From the NCBI GenBank assembly GCA_963769945.1, contig CAVYOA010000014.1:310001-374000 (forward strand): a stretch of 64,000 bases of DNA, read 5' to 3'. Each line of letters opens with the position of its first letter. Within the stretch, counting starts at the first letter, position 1. Position numbers and translations under genes: made by a program. Below, one piece after another: positions 27,097 through 37,390 of this stretch. The stretch comes from WHSW01 sp963769945 (GTDB lineage: Bacteria; Actinomycetota; Thermoleophilia; Solirubrobacterales; 70-9). The notes below the pieces were generated by a model. That model was given only the letters and a program-made list of their open reading frames with translations. It ran no database searches and was not told where the DNA came from.

Positions 27097-27437
27097 GCGT
27101 CCCGCGGGTCGAGTTCCTCTGGTGGGCAGGCTGTCCCTCACATCCCAAGGCGCTGGCGGAGCTTCGCGCCGAGCTCGAGACAGCGGGCCTGGACCCCGGC
27201 GCCGTCGATGAGATCGAGGTCCGTAGCGACGACGCCGCCGCGGCGAGGCACTTCGTCGGCTCACCGACGATCAGGATCGATGGCGAGGACGTGGTCGATC
27301 CCGGTGCCGAACAAGAGGCCGCTCTAACCTGCCGCGTGTACCGGCTCGCCGACGGGCGGACCTCACCTTTACCCGACCGGGCCGACGTTCGTGCGGCGCT
27401 CGCGCGAGCGATTACGACAAGCAACAAGGGTGGTTAG
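27093..27437 (+). CDS. Small thioredoxin-like protein with C-x-x-H motif
   Basis: 114 residues starting at GTG 27093, overlapping the mnmA stop (GTGA). The start VEFLWWAGCPSHPKALAELR has Cys-Pro-Ser-His where thioredoxins have C-x-x-C; the cis-Pro region is FVGSPTIRIDGEDVVDPG, followed by a lone Cys in ALTCRVYR. Related small proteins handle thiols or metals. Coupling to mnmA suggests, without proving, a role in sulfur delivery. Confidence 0.75.
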   Translation: MSVPRVEFLWWAGCPSHPKALAELRAELETAGLDPGAVDEIEVRSDDAAAARHFVGSPTIRIDGEDVVDPGAEQEAALTCRVYRLADGRTSPLPDRADVRAALARAITTSNKGG

Positions 27438-27443
27438 CCGACG

Positions 27444-27983
27444 ATGGGAAGTGGCCAAGCGACGATGGTTGGAAAGCCGGCGCCGGGGCTGGCGCTCGTC
27501 GACACGAGTGGCCACGTCTTCGAGCTGGCCGAAGCCGGCGAGATTGCCGCGACGGTGATCGTCTGGACCTGCAACCACTGTCCCTATGCGCTTGCCTGGC
27601 ACGATCGCATCGCCGGCGTCGCCAGCGACTACGAGAGCCGCGGGGTGCGCTTCGCGGCAGTCAATTCGAACGACGCCGAGCGCTATCCACGCGATTCGCT
27701 GGAGGCGATGCGAGAGCGAGTCGACTCCGAGCAATGGCCGTTTCCCTACCTTCATGATGAGAGCCAGGACGCCGCGCATGCCTGGAACGCGCAGGTGACC
27801 CCACACTTGTTCGTGCTCGACCGCGACCTCGTAGTTCGCTACGAGGGCGCGCCCGACGCCGACCACATGGCGCCGGCTGAGAACGCCGCTTGGCTGCGCG
27901 AGGCGCTCGACTCGATTCTCGGCGGTGAAGAGCCGCGGCGCGCCGCGACCGAGCCGGTCGGTTGCTCGATCAAGTGGAAGTAG
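27444..27983 (+). CDS. Thioredoxin/AhpC-TSA family protein
   Basis: 179 residues with a peroxiredoxin-like thioredoxin fold. The active site is VIVWTCNHCPYALAWHDR (C-N-H-C), then FAAVNSNDAERYPRDSLEAM, FPYLHDESQDAAHAWNAQ with the cis-Pro at VTPHLFVLD. A Cys near the end (VGCSIKWK) could be a resolving residue. This subgroup acts as a thiol-disulfide oxidoreductase in the cytoplasm; no signal peptide is seen. It follows the small thioredoxin-like gene by 6 nt. Confidence 0.85.
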   Translation: MGSGQATMVGKPAPGLALVDTSGHVFELAEAGEIAATVIVWTCNHCPYALAWHDRIAGVASDYESRGVRFAAVNSNDAERYPRDSLEAMRERVDSEQWPFPYLHDESQDAAHAWNAQVTPHLFVLDRDLVVRYEGAPDADHMAPAENAAWLREALDSILGGEEPRRAATEPVGCSIKWK

Positions 27984-28026
27984 GGCCTTTGGGGCTGCCG
28001 CCCCGCGCCTACCTACACTCACGCCG

Positions 28027-30645
28027 ATGCGCTCCGACGAGATTCGCGAGACATTCCTGCGCTTCTTCGAGGAGCGCGACCACCTGCGCGTGGCGTCGTC
28101 ATCGCTGGTGCCCGCTTCCGACGACACCTCGACGCTGCTCACGGTTGCGGGCATGCAGCAGTTCAAGCCTTACTTCGAGGGTCGCGAGCAGCCTCCGCAG
28201 CGGCGACTGACTTCTTCCCAGAAGACCTTTCGCACCGTCGACATCGAGGTCGTCGGCACGACCAAGCGACACCTCACATTCTTCGAGATGCTGGGCAACT
28301 TCTCGATCGGCGACTACTTCAAGGCCGAGTCGATGCGCTTCGGCTGGGAGCTGTCGACGGGCGGTTTCGGCTTCGATCCCGATTCGATCTGGGTGACTGT
28401 GTTCGAGGGAGACGAAGGGCTGGGCCTCGGCCCCGACGAGGAGTCGATCGAGATCTGGCGCGAGATTGGCGTCCCAGCTGAGCGCATCGTCCCCCTGCCG
28501 GCCAGCGAGAACTTCTGGCAGTCCGGCCCGACCGGCCCCTGCGGTCCGAACTCGGAGATGTACATCGACCGCGGGCCCGAGTTCGGCTCCGACGATCTTC
28601 GCCCGGGCGACGACACCGATCGCTACCTCGAGTATTGGAACCACGTCTTCATGATCTACAACCTCGCCGCCGACGGCTCGCTGACCGAGCTGCCGCAGCG
28701 CAACATCGACACCGGGCTCGGGCTCGAGCGCATGGCCGTGATCCAGCAGGGGGTCGACTCCGTTTTCGACACCGACGCCTTCACGCCCTTCATCGCGCTG
28801 GCACAGGAGGCCTCTGGCCATGCCTATGGCTCGGAACCCAAGGTGACGAGGGCGATGCGGATCATCGCCGATCACACCCGGGGCGCGGTCAACTTGATCG
28901 CCGACGGCGTTGTTCCCTCGAACGAGGATCGCGGCTATGTCTTGCGGCGGATCATGCGGCGGGCGATCCAGCAGGGGCGGGTGCTCGGGCTCGAGCCGCC
29001 CTTCTTCGGCGGCTTCGCAGAGAAGGTGATCGAGGTGATGGCTGGCGCCTATCCCCATATCGAGGCCGAGCGAGCGACGATCGAGCGCTGGGTAAACGAC
29101 GAGGAGGAGAGCTTCGGCCGCACGCTCGATCGTGGCACCGAGGTTCTGACCAAGCTGATCGCGGCCGCCAACGACGCGGGTAGCTCATGGATCGACGCCG
29201 CCGATGCCTTTCAGCTTCATGACACCTTCGGCTTTCCCTACGACCTGACCAAAGAGCTGCTGGCCGAGGAGGGGCTCACGGTTGACGACGAGGGCTTCGA
29301 GGAGCTGATGGAGGGCCAGCGTGACCGGGCCCGCAGCGGCTCGGGCTCGCGCGATGACAACGGCCACGCGGCCGTGATCGCGTTCGTCAACAACGCGCCT
29401 GCGACCGAGTTCATCGGCTTCGAGGAGCTCCGGGCACAGACCAGCGTCGCGGCGGCCCAGCCAGCCGCAGACGGTGCTGCTCTGGTCAAGCTCGAACAGA
29501 GCCCGTTCTATGCGGAAGGCGGCGGCCAAGTCGCCGACTCGGGGGTGATCGCCTGGGACGGGGGGGAGGCGAGCGTCGAAGGCGTCTATCGGGTCGGAGA
29601 CGATCAGACACTGAGGCTGAGCGCTGCGGCTTCACCCAACGTCGGGACGCCGGTCGAGGCCCGCGTCGATCACGGCGCCCGTCACGCGACGATGCGAAAC
29701 CACACCGCGACGCATCTGCTGCATGCTGCCCTGCGCGAGCGACTCGGCACCCACGTGCGCCAGGCAGGCTCTGCCGTTCGCCCCGACAAGCTTCGCTTCG
29801 ACTTCATCCACGGCGCTCCGCTTAGCGCTGAAGAGCTTCGCGAGGTAGCCGATCGCGTCAACGAGTGGGTCAAGCAAAGCCACCCGGTGCGAGCGATGCA
29901 GATGCAGCGAAGCGAGGCGGAGGCGCTGGGCGCGATGGCGCTGTTCGGCGAGAAGTACGGCGAGTGGGTGCGCATGGTCGAGATCGATGAGGTCTCGCGC
30001 GAGCTTTGCGGCGGCACGCACGTCGCCAATACCGCAGAGGTCGGCATCGTCGCGATCGTCTCGGAAGGTTCGAGCGCCGCCAACGTCAGGCGCATCGAGG
30101 CGATCACTGGACCGGCTGCGATCGACTGGTTCAGGGCGCGAAGCGACGCACTTGACGAGACCGCGCAACTGCTGGGATCGTCACGCGACGCCGTCAGCGC
30201 AGCCCGCCGCGCCGCCGAGCGCTTGAGCGAGCTCGAGGCAAAGGTCGAGTCGCTTCGTCGCGAGGAGGCCGGCGCCGCCGCCGAGCGCCTGGCAGACGTT
30301 GCCGAGGAGATCAATGGCGTGCGCGTCATCGTCGCCGAGGGCGACGGGGTAGACCAGAAGAACCTGATCGAGCTTGCCGACCGGATCAAGCAGCGCGCGG
30401 GCGATGCCGTCGTGGTCCTCGGGGGTTCCGACGGCACCAAGGCCGCGCTGGTCGCAAGCTTCAGCCCCGGTGCTGTCGAGCGGGGGCTGTCGGCGGCCGT
30501 GGTGATTCGAGAGGCGGCCGCGATCGTGGGCGGCGGCGGCGGCGGGCGCCCCGATGCCGCTCAGGCCGGCGGCAAGCAGCCCGAGAAGCTCGCTGAAGCG
30601 CTCGACGTCGCGCGTGAGTCGATCCGGCGCACCCTCAACGAATAG
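28027..30645 (+). CDS. alaS: Alanyl-tRNA synthetase
   Basis: 872 residues. The class II core holds LTVAGMQQFKPYF and RHLTFFEMLGNFSIGDYFK; the alanine-specific region includes WNHVFMIYN and LPQRNIDTGLGLERM. The editing domain has the zinc-binding HTATHLLHAAL and CGGTHVANTAEVG, and the C-terminal domain ends in a Gly-rich GGGGGGRPDAAQAGGK loop. ATG 28027 fits the usual N-terminus. It heads the alaS-ruvX-mltG-aroE series, with a 9 nt gap to ruvX. Confidence 0.97.
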   Translation: MRSDEIRETFLRFFEERDHLRVASSSLVPASDDTSTLLTVAGMQQFKPYFEGREQPPQRRLTSSQKTFRTVDIEVVGTTKRHLTFFEMLGNFSIGDYFKAESMRFGWELSTGGFGFDPDSIWVTVFEGDEGLGLGPDEESIEIWREIGVPAERIVPLPASENFWQSGPTGPCGPNSEMYIDRGPEFGSDDLRPGDDTDRYLEYWNHVFMIYNLAADGSLTELPQRNIDTGLGLERMAVIQQGVDSVFDTDAFTPFIALAQEASGHAYGSEPKVTRAMRIIADHTRGAVNLIADGVVPSNEDRGYVLRRIMRRAIQQGRVLGLEPPFFGGFAEKVIEVMAGAYPHIEAERATIERWVNDEEESFGRTLDRGTEVLTKLIAAANDAGSSWIDAADAFQLHDTFGFPYDLTKELLAEEGLTVDDEGFEELMEGQRDRARSGSGSRDDNGHAAVIAFVNNAPATEFIGFEELRAQTSVAAAQPAADGAALVKLEQSPFYAEGGGQVADSGVIAWDGGEASVEGVYRVGDDQTLRLSAAASPNVGTPVEARVDHGARHATMRNHTATHLLHAALRERLGTHVRQAGSAVRPDKLRFDFIHGAPLSAEELREVADRVNEWVKQSHPVRAMQMQRSEAEALGAMALFGEKYGEWVRMVEIDEVSRELCGGTHVANTAEVGIVAIVSEGSSAANVRRIEAITGPAAIDWFRARSDALDETAQLLGSSRDAVSAARRAAERLSELEAKVESLRREEAGAAAERLADVAEEINGVRVIVAEGDGVDQKNLIELADRIKQRAGDAVVVLGGSDGTKAALVASFSPGAVERGLSAAVVIREAAAIVGGGGGGRPDAAQAGGKQPEKLAEALDVARESIRRTLNE

Positions 30646-30654
30646 GGTCCAGTG

Positions 30655-31059
30655 ATGCGGGTGCTGGCGATCGATCACGGCAACGCGCGTGCTGGAACAG
30701 CAATTTGTGATCCGACACAGACGATCGTGCGGCCTCTGGGCCTGATAGCGCCTCCCGATGCGGCGAATGCCGTTGCAATCGCCGAGCAGGAAGGGGCAGA
30801 GACGATCGTGGTCGGCCTGCCGGTGTCGCTCGACGGCGCCGAGCGCGAGCAGGCTGCGGCCGCCCGCGCCTTTGCCGACGAGATCTCGTCGCTGACCGAG
30901 ATCCCAGTGCAGACCTATGACGAGCGACTAACCACTCGCATGGCGGCCGAGACTGCCCGCGCCGGCGCTTCGGCTCCTGCCGACGCGATCGCCGCAGCGC
31001 ACCTGCTCGAGGGATACCTGCTGGCGCTGGCGGCCCGCGCCACGGAGGCCGGCGCGTGA
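30655..31059 (+). CDS. ruvX: RuvX/YqgF Holliday junction resolvase-like nuclease
   Basis: 134 residues of RNase H fold. Landmarks: MRVLAIDHGNARAGTAICD (first Asp), TIVVGLPVSLDGAEREQA, and VQTYDERLTTRMAAE, ending with the acidic/helix segment ADAIAAAHLLEGYL. Roles described for the family are pre-16S rRNA 5' processing and Holliday junction cleavage. The next gene overlaps by four bases (GTGA). Confidence 0.93.
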   Translation: MRVLAIDHGNARAGTAICDPTQTIVRPLGLIAPPDAANAVAIAEQEGAETIVVGLPVSLDGAEREQAAAARAFADEISSLTEIPVQTYDERLTTRMAAETARAGASAPADAIAAAHLLEGYLLALAARATEAGA

Positions 31060-32229
31060 GCGACGATTTCGGCTGGGACGACCCCTTCGCCGATGACCCC
31101 GAAGCGCAAGAGCGCGCGAGGCGCAGAGCCGAGCGCGAGGCTCGCCGCCGCGAGCAGCAGACTTCGCTCGGCGACAAGGCCCAGGCCGAGCAGGCCGGTG
31201 GGCTGTCGCAGCCGGCCGATGCTCCTCCGGCCGAGCTGGCAACCGGCGGTGAGCCGGCGACGGGGGCGCCCTTGGCCGAGGAGCCTTCAGCTGCCGTTTC
31301 AGCGCCGACACCGAGGCCGGCAAGGGGCCGGCGAGCACGCAGACACGCAGGGCGCTGTCGCCCCGGGGCCGCTTTGGGTGCGCCGAGCGCTGGGCGTCAT
31401 CGTCTTGCTCTCGGCGATCGCGGTCGCGATCGTCGCCATCCGGGCTGTCGGCGACCTGATTGGCGGCAGCGATCCGGTGCCCGCTCCCGTTGCCGAGGCC
31501 AAGGTGAGCGAGTTCACGATCCCGGAAGGGCTCGACCGCCGCCAAGTCGCGGACCTGACCAAGGAAGCGGGCATCGACGGCGATTACCTCGATGCGACCA
31601 AGGCCTCAGCCAAGTACAAAGGCTTCAACCTGGCGACATACGGCGCGCCAGACGCCCAGAGCCTCGAGGGCTTTCTCTTCCCGGCGCTGTATGAGTTGCC
31701 GAACAAAGCGAGCGTCGAGGACCTGGTCAGCCGTCAGCTGACCGCGCTCGAGGACAACCTCGCCGAGGTCGACTTCAGCTATGCCGAGTCAAAGAACCTC
31801 AACGTCTACGACGTGCTCAAGATCGCTTCGATGGTCGAGCGCGAGATCCAGGTACCCGAGGAGCGAAAGCTCGCCGCGGCGGTGATCTACAACCGCCTCA
31901 GCGCCGACTCGCCCCTGGGAATCGACGCGACGATCCGCTATGAGGATCAGAACTACGACGAGCAGCTGACCGAGAGCCGCCTCGCCGAGCCCACGCCCTA
32001 CAACACCCGCATCAACACTGGCCTGCCGCCGACGCCGATCGGCAATCCTGGACTGGATTCGATCGAGGCCGCAGCCAACCCCGCCAAGTCCGATGTCTTT
32101 TATTTCGTCGTCAAGCCCGGCACCTGCGGCGAGCACGTCTTCGTCGAGACCGAGCAGGAGTTCCTCCAAGCCGAGGCCGACTACCAGGCCGCGCTGGCGG
32201 CTGAAGGCGGCTCGCCAACCGACTGCTGA
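31056..32229 (+). CDS. mltG: Endolytic murein transglycosylase MltG, one frameshift
   Basis: GTG 31056 overlaps the ruvX stop. The N-terminal cytoplasmic part (SDDFGWDDPFADDPEAQERA) is acidic then Arg-rich and ends around 31325 in this frame. The membrane helix (VRRALGVIVLLSAIAVAIVA) and the catalytic domain continue one frame over; removing a G from GGGG 31324-31327 joins them. The domain shows FTIPEGLDRRQVADL, LEGFLFPALYELP, the catalytic Glu in VLKIASMVEREIQVPEE, VIYNRLSADSPLGIDAT, and YNTRINTGLPPTPIGNPG. MltG cleaves nascent glycan strands during wall growth. Confidence 0.9.
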
Positions 32230-32264
32230 GCCTCGCGAGTGGGTTTCAGGGTTAGCATCGGCGC

Positions 32265-33125
32265 GTGCCGCGGCTCGCCGTTCTCGGTCAACCGATCTCG
32301 CACTCGCGCTCGCCGGCGATGCACACCGCTGCGCTCGCAGAGCTCGGTCTAGCAGGAGAGTGGAGCTACGAAGCCATCGAGGTCTCGCCTGAGGACTTCC
32401 CGCAACTGGTCGCCTCGCTGGCCGACGACGGTTATGCAGGCGTCAACGTCACCGTCCCGCACAAGCTCGCTGCGCTTGCGCTTGCCGACGACGTTTCCGC
32501 GGCGGCAGGCGAGATCGGAGCGGCGAACACGCTCAGCTTCGCCGATGGCAGGGTCATCGCCGAGAACACGGATGCCACCGGCCTGATCGAGGCGCTGCCC
32601 GAGCCGCCCACGGGCAAGCGCGCGCTCGTGCTCGGAGCCGGGGGATCAGCTCGCGCCTGCGCCTGGGCGCTGCGGCGGGCCGGGGCGGAGGTGACTGTCT
32701 GGAACCGCACGCACACCAAGGCCGAAAAGCTTGCGAGCGACCTCGGTGTGGCCGTAATCGGCGCACCGAGCACCGAATACCGGGCGCTGAACGCCGATTT
32801 TGACCTCCTTGTCAATGCCACCACCGTTGGCCTCGACGCGGCGAATTCGGCTGCACAAAGCCCTGATCGCCTAGAGGCAGGGCTAAAGGCGCTGCCGATC
32901 GATGCCGATGCGATCTCTGAAAGACAAGTCGTGGTGGATCTGGTCTACGGATCCGTCCCGACGCCGCTCATATCGGCGGCGCAAAGCCGAGGAGCGCGCG
33001 TTGTGGACGGCCTCGAGATCTTGGTTCACCAAGGGGCCGAATCGCTGCGGCTCTGGATCGGGCTCGAGCCGCCACTCGAGACGATGCGCAAAGCAGCAAA
33101 TGCCGTAACCACGACAAAGAGATGA
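32265..33125 (+). CDS. aroE: Shikimate dehydrogenase
   Basis: 286 residues. Shikimate site: LAVLGQPISHSRSPAMHTAA; catalytic Lys in GVNVTVPHKLAALALAD and Asp in AENTDATGLIEAL; NADP fold VLGAGGSARACAWAL with VTVWNRTHTKAEKL; closing GLEILVHQGAESLRLW. It reduces 3-dehydroshikimate to shikimate with NADPH. GTG 32265. Its stop overlaps the pilB ATG by four bases, so the shikimate and pilus genes share a transcript here. Confidence 0.95.
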   Translation: MPRLAVLGQPISHSRSPAMHTAALAELGLAGEWSYEAIEVSPEDFPQLVASLADDGYAGVNVTVPHKLAALALADDVSAAAGEIGAANTLSFADGRVIAENTDATGLIEALPEPPTGKRALVLGAGGSARACAWALRRAGAEVTVWNRTHTKAEKLASDLGVAVIGAPSTEYRALNADFDLLVNATTVGLDAANSAAQSPDRLEAGLKALPIDADAISERQVVVDLVYGSVPTPLISAAQSRGARVVDGLEILVHQGAESLRLWIGLEPPLETMRKAANAVTTTKR

Positions 33126-34942
33126 ATCAGCAAATGTCAGCCGAGCGCTCCGGCCACCTGAGGCCAGTGCCGATCGACGGCGAAGAGCCCGAGCGACCCG
33201 CACCCGAAGCGGAAGCCTCAACCGAAGAGGAATCGCAAGACACGCTCGGATTGACCGCCCCGACCGGCCGCGGCAATTCGTCGATGTTCCTGACGGACAT
33301 CATCGTCGACCTCGGCTTCATCACCCGCGAGCGCGTCGACGAGATCATCCAAGAGGCGCGCGTCGCCGGCCGCTCACCTGACGATCTTCTGGTCGAACAC
33401 AAGCTGATCGATGCCGACGAGCTCTCGCGCGCGGTTGCCGAGCGCTACGGCCTCAACCATCTCGACCTCAACGCCTACCACGTCGACATGGGCGCCGCCA
33501 GCCTGCTCTCGGTGCCGGCCGCGCGTCGCTACGGCGCGGTCCCCGTCGGCTATCTCGACTCGAGCACCCTGCTTGTCGCGATGGCCGATCCCGCAAACGT
33601 GCTCGCGGTCGACGACATCCACATGATCACCGGCCTCAACTGCAAGATCGCGGTTGCTCCAGCCGACGACATCGAGGCCCTGATCCGCCGTTTGACCACG
33701 CTCGGCAGCGCGGTCACCGAGGCGATAGACGACGATGAGGACGAGGACCTCGGTCTCGGCGACGTTTCAGAGCTGCGGGAGTCCGCTGACGACGCGCCGG
33801 TGATCAAGCTCGTCTACTCGATCCTTGGACAGGCGACAACGGAGGGCGCATCCGACATTCATTTCGAGGCGGGTGAGGAGGAGATGCGGGTCCGCTTTCG
33901 CGTCGACGGCGTACTGCACGAGGCTGCGCGGGTGCCGAAGCGGATGATCTCCGGCGTCGTCTCGCGGATCAAGATCATGGCCGAGCTCGACATCGCCGAG
34001 AAGCGCGTGCCACAAGACGGCCGCGTCAGCATCAACGTCGAGGACCGCAAGGTCGACCTGCGCGTAGTCACGCTGCCGACGCAGAGCGGCGAGGGGGCGA
34101 CGATCCGCATCCTCGACAAAGACCAGGCGATGCGATCGCTCGATGAGCTCGGTATGGACGGCGAGGGTCGCAAGCGCTTCATGTCCGCCATCGGTCGCTC
34201 CCATGGCGCCGTGCTCGTCACCGGTCCCACCGGCTCGGGCAAGTCGACCAGCCTCTACGCCGCCTTGGCGGAGCTCGACAGCGTCGCCAAGAACATCATC
34301 ACGATCGAGGACCCGGTCGAGTACCGCATGGACGGGATCAATCAGATCGGCGTCAACCACAAGGCGGGGCTCACCTTCGCCGCGGGGCTGCGCTCGATCC
34401 TGCGCGCCGACCCCGACATCATCATGGTCGGCGAGATCCGCGACGGCGAGACCGCCAGGATCGCGATCGAGTCCGCGCTCACAGGCCACATGGTGTTGTC
34501 CACGCTGCACACCAACGATGCCCCGGGAACGATCACCCGGTTGGCGAAGATGGGCATCGAGAGCTTCCTCACCGCCTCGGCGGTCGACGCCGTGGTTGCA
34601 CAGCGCCTGGCACGAAAGCTCTGCACCCATTGCAAGCAGCGCACCGTGCTGCCTCAAACCGCTCTGACCGAAGCCGGCTTCAGGGTCGGCGGCGACGTCG
34701 AGGCCTACGAGCCCGGAAGCTGTGCGCGCTGCAACCAGTCGGGCTACCGTGGCCGCATCGGCCTCTTCTCGGTGATGGGGATGAGCACCCGGATCAAGGA
34801 GCTCACGGTCGAGAACGCCTCCGAGGCTGAGATCACCGCGGAAGCACGCCAAGAGGGCATGCTCACCCTGCGCGAGGACGGTCTGCTCAAGGTCCGCTCG
34901 GGCGTCACCTCGATCGCCGAAGTCGCCCGCGTCGCCTCCTAG
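33122..34942 (+). CDS. pilB: Type IV pilus assembly ATPase PilB (GspE family)
   Basis: 606 residues. After an acidic leader come an MshEN-type N-terminal domain (FLTDIIVDLGFITRERVDEI; YGLNHLDLNAYHVD), an acidic linker (DDDEDEDLGLGDV) and the ATPase core: ASDIHFEAGEEEMRVRFRVD, Walker A VTGPTGSGKSTSL, Asp box IITIEDPVEYRMDGI, Walker B RADPDIIMVGEIRDGETA, His box HMVLSTLHTNDA. The zinc site is LCTHCKQ ... GSCARCNQSGYRGRIG. MshEN domains of this kind can bind c-di-GMP, which matters given the riboswitch downstream. PilB powers pilus extension. Confidence 0.95.
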   Translation: MNQQMSAERSGHLRPVPIDGEEPERPAPEAEASTEEESQDTLGLTAPTGRGNSSMFLTDIIVDLGFITRERVDEIIQEARVAGRSPDDLLVEHKLIDADELSRAVAERYGLNHLDLNAYHVDMGAASLLSVPAARRYGAVPVGYLDSSTLLVAMADPANVLAVDDIHMITGLNCKIAVAPADDIEALIRRLTTLGSAVTEAIDDDEDEDLGLGDVSELRESADDAPVIKLVYSILGQATTEGASDIHFEAGEEEMRVRFRVDGVLHEAARVPKRMISGVVSRIKIMAELDIAEKRVPQDGRVSINVEDRKVDLRVVTLPTQSGEGATIRILDKDQAMRSLDELGMDGEGRKRFMSAIGRSHGAVLVTGPTGSGKSTSLYAALAELDSVAKNIITIEDPVEYRMDGINQIGVNHKAGLTFAAGLRSILRADPDIIMVGEIRDGETARIAIESALTGHMVLSTLHTNDAPGTITRLAKMGIESFLTASAVDAVVAQRLARKLCTHCKQRTVLPQTALTEAGFRVGGDVEAYEPGSCARCNQSGYRGRIGLFSVMGMSTRIKELTVENASEAEITAEARQEGMLTLREDGLLKVRSGVTSIAEVARVAS

Positions 34943-35002
34943 TCGCAGGCCGCTTCGGACCGCGGCTAAAGGTTCGGCCGCCAGGCGACGATCAAGGTTG
35001 CG

Positions 35003-36118
35003 ATGAGTATCGACTTTGCATCAGTGCTCTCGGACATGGTCGAGGCAAACGCATCCGACGTCCACCTCTCGGCAGGGGTGCCGCCGGTGATGCGCTTGCG
35101 CGGCGCGATCTCTCACATGGACAACTACGAGAGGCTCACTCCCCAGGACACGCGCGAGATCGTCTACTCGATCCTCAACGACGCGCAGCGCAAGCGCTTT
35201 GAGAACGAGCGCCAGCTCGACTTCGCCTACTCGATCCCCGGGATGGCGCGGTTTCGCGTCAACGTCTTCTTTCAGCGCGGCGCGATCTCTGCCGCGCTCC
35301 GTCTCATCCCTTCTCACATCCAGAGCCTCGAGTCGCTCGGGCTGCCGGCTGTGATGGCCGACTTCACGCGCAAGCCGCGCGGCTTCGTCTTGGTCACCGG
35401 GCCGACCGGCTCGGGTAAGTCGACGACGCTGGCTTCGATGGTCAACATGATCAACGTCGAGCGCGAGGACCACATCCTCACGATCGAGGACCCGATCGAG
35501 TTCCTTCACCGCCACCAGGGCTGCATCGTCAACCAGCGTGAAATCGGCGCCGACGCGACCGATTTCTCCAGCGCCTTGAAGGCGGCTCTGCGCGAGGACC
35601 CCGACATCATCCTCGTCGGCGAGATGCGCGACCTGGAGACGATCTCGACCGCGCTGACCGCGGCGGAAACGGGCCACCTCGTATTCGCGACGCTGCACAC
35701 GCAGTCGACCTCGCAGACGGTCGACCGCATCATCGACGTCTTTCCTGCCCATCAGCAGCAGCAGGTGCGGATGCAGATGTCGATCGCACTTCAGGGCATC
35801 GTCACCCAGCAGCTCGTCCCGACCGCCGACGGCGCCGGGCGCGCCTGTGTCGCCGAGATCCTCGTCCCGACGCCGGCGATCCGCAACCTGATCCGCGAGG
35901 GCAAGACCCACCAGATCTACTCGGCGCTTCAGACCTCGGGCGGGGTCGGGATGCAGACGATGGACGCCGCTTTGGCGAGTCTGGTGCGCAAGGGCACGAT
36001 CACCCGGCAGATCGCTGAGCAGCGCGCCTCGGTGCCCGAGGAGCTCAAGCGACTGCTCGGCGGCACCGCCGCGATGAGCGGCTCGCAGCAGCCGCGCGTT
36101 CCCGCCGGGGTCAGCTGA
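35003..36118 (+). CDS. pilT: Type IV pilus retraction ATPase PilT
   Basis: 371 residues. PAS-like N-terminus with ASDVHLSAGVPPVMRLRG, Walker A LVTGPTGSGKSTTL, Asp box ILTIEDPIEFLHRH, Walker B REDPDIILVGEMRDLETI, His box HLVFATLHTQSTSQTVDRII, and the PilT-specific motif AIRNLIREGKTHQI. It depolymerises the pilus for retraction. It follows pilB by 60 nt and precedes pilC by 10 nt. Confidence 0.95.
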   Translation: MSIDFASVLSDMVEANASDVHLSAGVPPVMRLRGAISHMDNYERLTPQDTREIVYSILNDAQRKRFENERQLDFAYSIPGMARFRVNVFFQRGAISAALRLIPSHIQSLESLGLPAVMADFTRKPRGFVLVTGPTGSGKSTTLASMVNMINVEREDHILTIEDPIEFLHRHQGCIVNQREIGADATDFSSALKAALREDPDIILVGEMRDLETISTALTAAETGHLVFATLHTQSTSQTVDRIIDVFPAHQQQQVRMQMSIALQGIVTQQLVPTADGAGRACVAEILVPTPAIRNLIREGKTHQIYSALQTSGGVGMQTMDAALASLVRKGTITRQIAEQRASVPEELKRLLGGTAAMSGSQQPRVPAGVS

Positions 36119-36128
36119 GCGCAGCACC

Positions 36129-37366
36129 GTGGCCACGTTCGAATTCAGCGCCGTCGACCTCGCGGGCGTCCCCGCACGCGGCGAGGTCGAGGCCGGGTCC
36201 AAGGCTCAGGTGACCGAGCAGCTGCGCCAGCGCGGCCTTATCGTTCTCGATGTCGCCGAGCAACGCGAGGCCTGGAAGCTGGAGTCGATCTTCCAGCGCT
36301 TCAAGAGTGTCAACCTGCGAAACCTGTCGGTCTTCTCGCGCCAGTTTGCGACCCTGATCGCCTCCGGCATGCCGATGCTGCGGTCGCTCTACACGCTCGA
36401 GGAGCAGACCGAGGACGAGATGCTCAAGGCCGCGATCGCCAGCGTGCGCGCCGATGTCGAGGCCGGCAGCTCGGTCGCGGCAGCGATGGAGTCACAGCCC
36501 GGCGTCTTCGATCCGCTCTATCGCTCGATGGTGACCGCCGGCGAAGGCTCGGGTCGCCTCGAGGAAGCGCTCGAGCGCGTCGCCTATCCAGCTCGAGAAG
36601 CTCGACGCGCTCAAGCGCCAGGTGCGCTCGGCGATGATGTACCCGGCGGTCGTCTTCGGCCTCGCTGCGGTAGTCATGATCGTTGTCGTCAGCTTCATCG
36701 TCCCGGTCTTCGTCGGCATCTTCGAGGAGCTCGCCGCGGAAAACCCGAGCGCCCCAAGCGAGTTGCCGTTCATGACCCAGATCACCGTCAGCCCTGTCGG
36801 ATGCGATCACCGGCTTCTGGTACATCCTCTTCCCGGCGCTGGGGGCGCTTGCCTACGCCTTCGTGCGCTGGAAGAAGACCGAGAAGGGCCGCCTTGCGTG
36901 GGACAAGTTCTCGCTCAAGATCCCGATGAAGATCGGCGACATCGTGCAGAAGGTGGCGCTGGCGCGCTGGTCGCGAACCTTTGCCGGTTCGGTCTCCTCG
37001 GGCGTTCCGATCCTCCAGGCGATCGAGATCTCCGGTGTCACCGCCGGCAACGAGGTCATCCACGAGGCGATGAACGAGGTCTATGACTCGGTCAAGCGCG
37101 GCGGCACTCTCGCGCGCCCGCTGGGCGAGAACGACGTCTTCCCGGTCATGGTCTCGCACATGGTCGCGGTCGGCGAGGACTCCGGACAGCTTCAGAACAT
37201 GCTCGAGAAGATCGCCGACTTCTATGAGGCCGAGGTCGACGCAAAGGTCAAGGCGCTGACCTCGCTGATCGAGCCGGTGATGATCATGTTCGTCGGCGGC
37301 ATCGTCGGCTTCATCGTGATCTCGATGTACCTGCCGATCTTCAGCCTTTACGACAGCATCCGCTGA
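36129..37366 (+). CDS. pilC: Type IV pilus inner-membrane platform protein PilC, two frameshifts
   Basis: GspF/PilC family, about 412 residues when joined. Segment 1 (FEFSAVDLAGVPARGEVEAG; FSRQFATLIASGMPMLRSL; GEGSGRLEEALERVA) breaks at the CC 36588-36589; one base less continues into QLEKLDALKRQVRSAMMYP. Segment 2 carries membrane helix 1 (VVMIVVVSFIVPVFVGIFEE) and breaks in CCC 36792-36794; one base less gives ITVSLSDAITGFWYILFPAL. Segment 3 repeats the cytoplasmic domain (FAGSVSSGVPILQAIEISG) and ends with the last helix (MIMFVGGIVGFIVISMYLP). Both breaks repair in C runs, so I read them as sequence errors. GTG start. Confidence 0.92.
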
Positions 37367-37390
37367 GCCGCAACCGCTAGGGTCGTCGCC

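Noticed and set aside
21369..28026. T-box riboswitches upstream of hisS or alaS
   Set aside because: No T-box consensus (AGGGTGGNACCGCG-like) or specifier stem is visible. The gap before alaS is only 43 nt.
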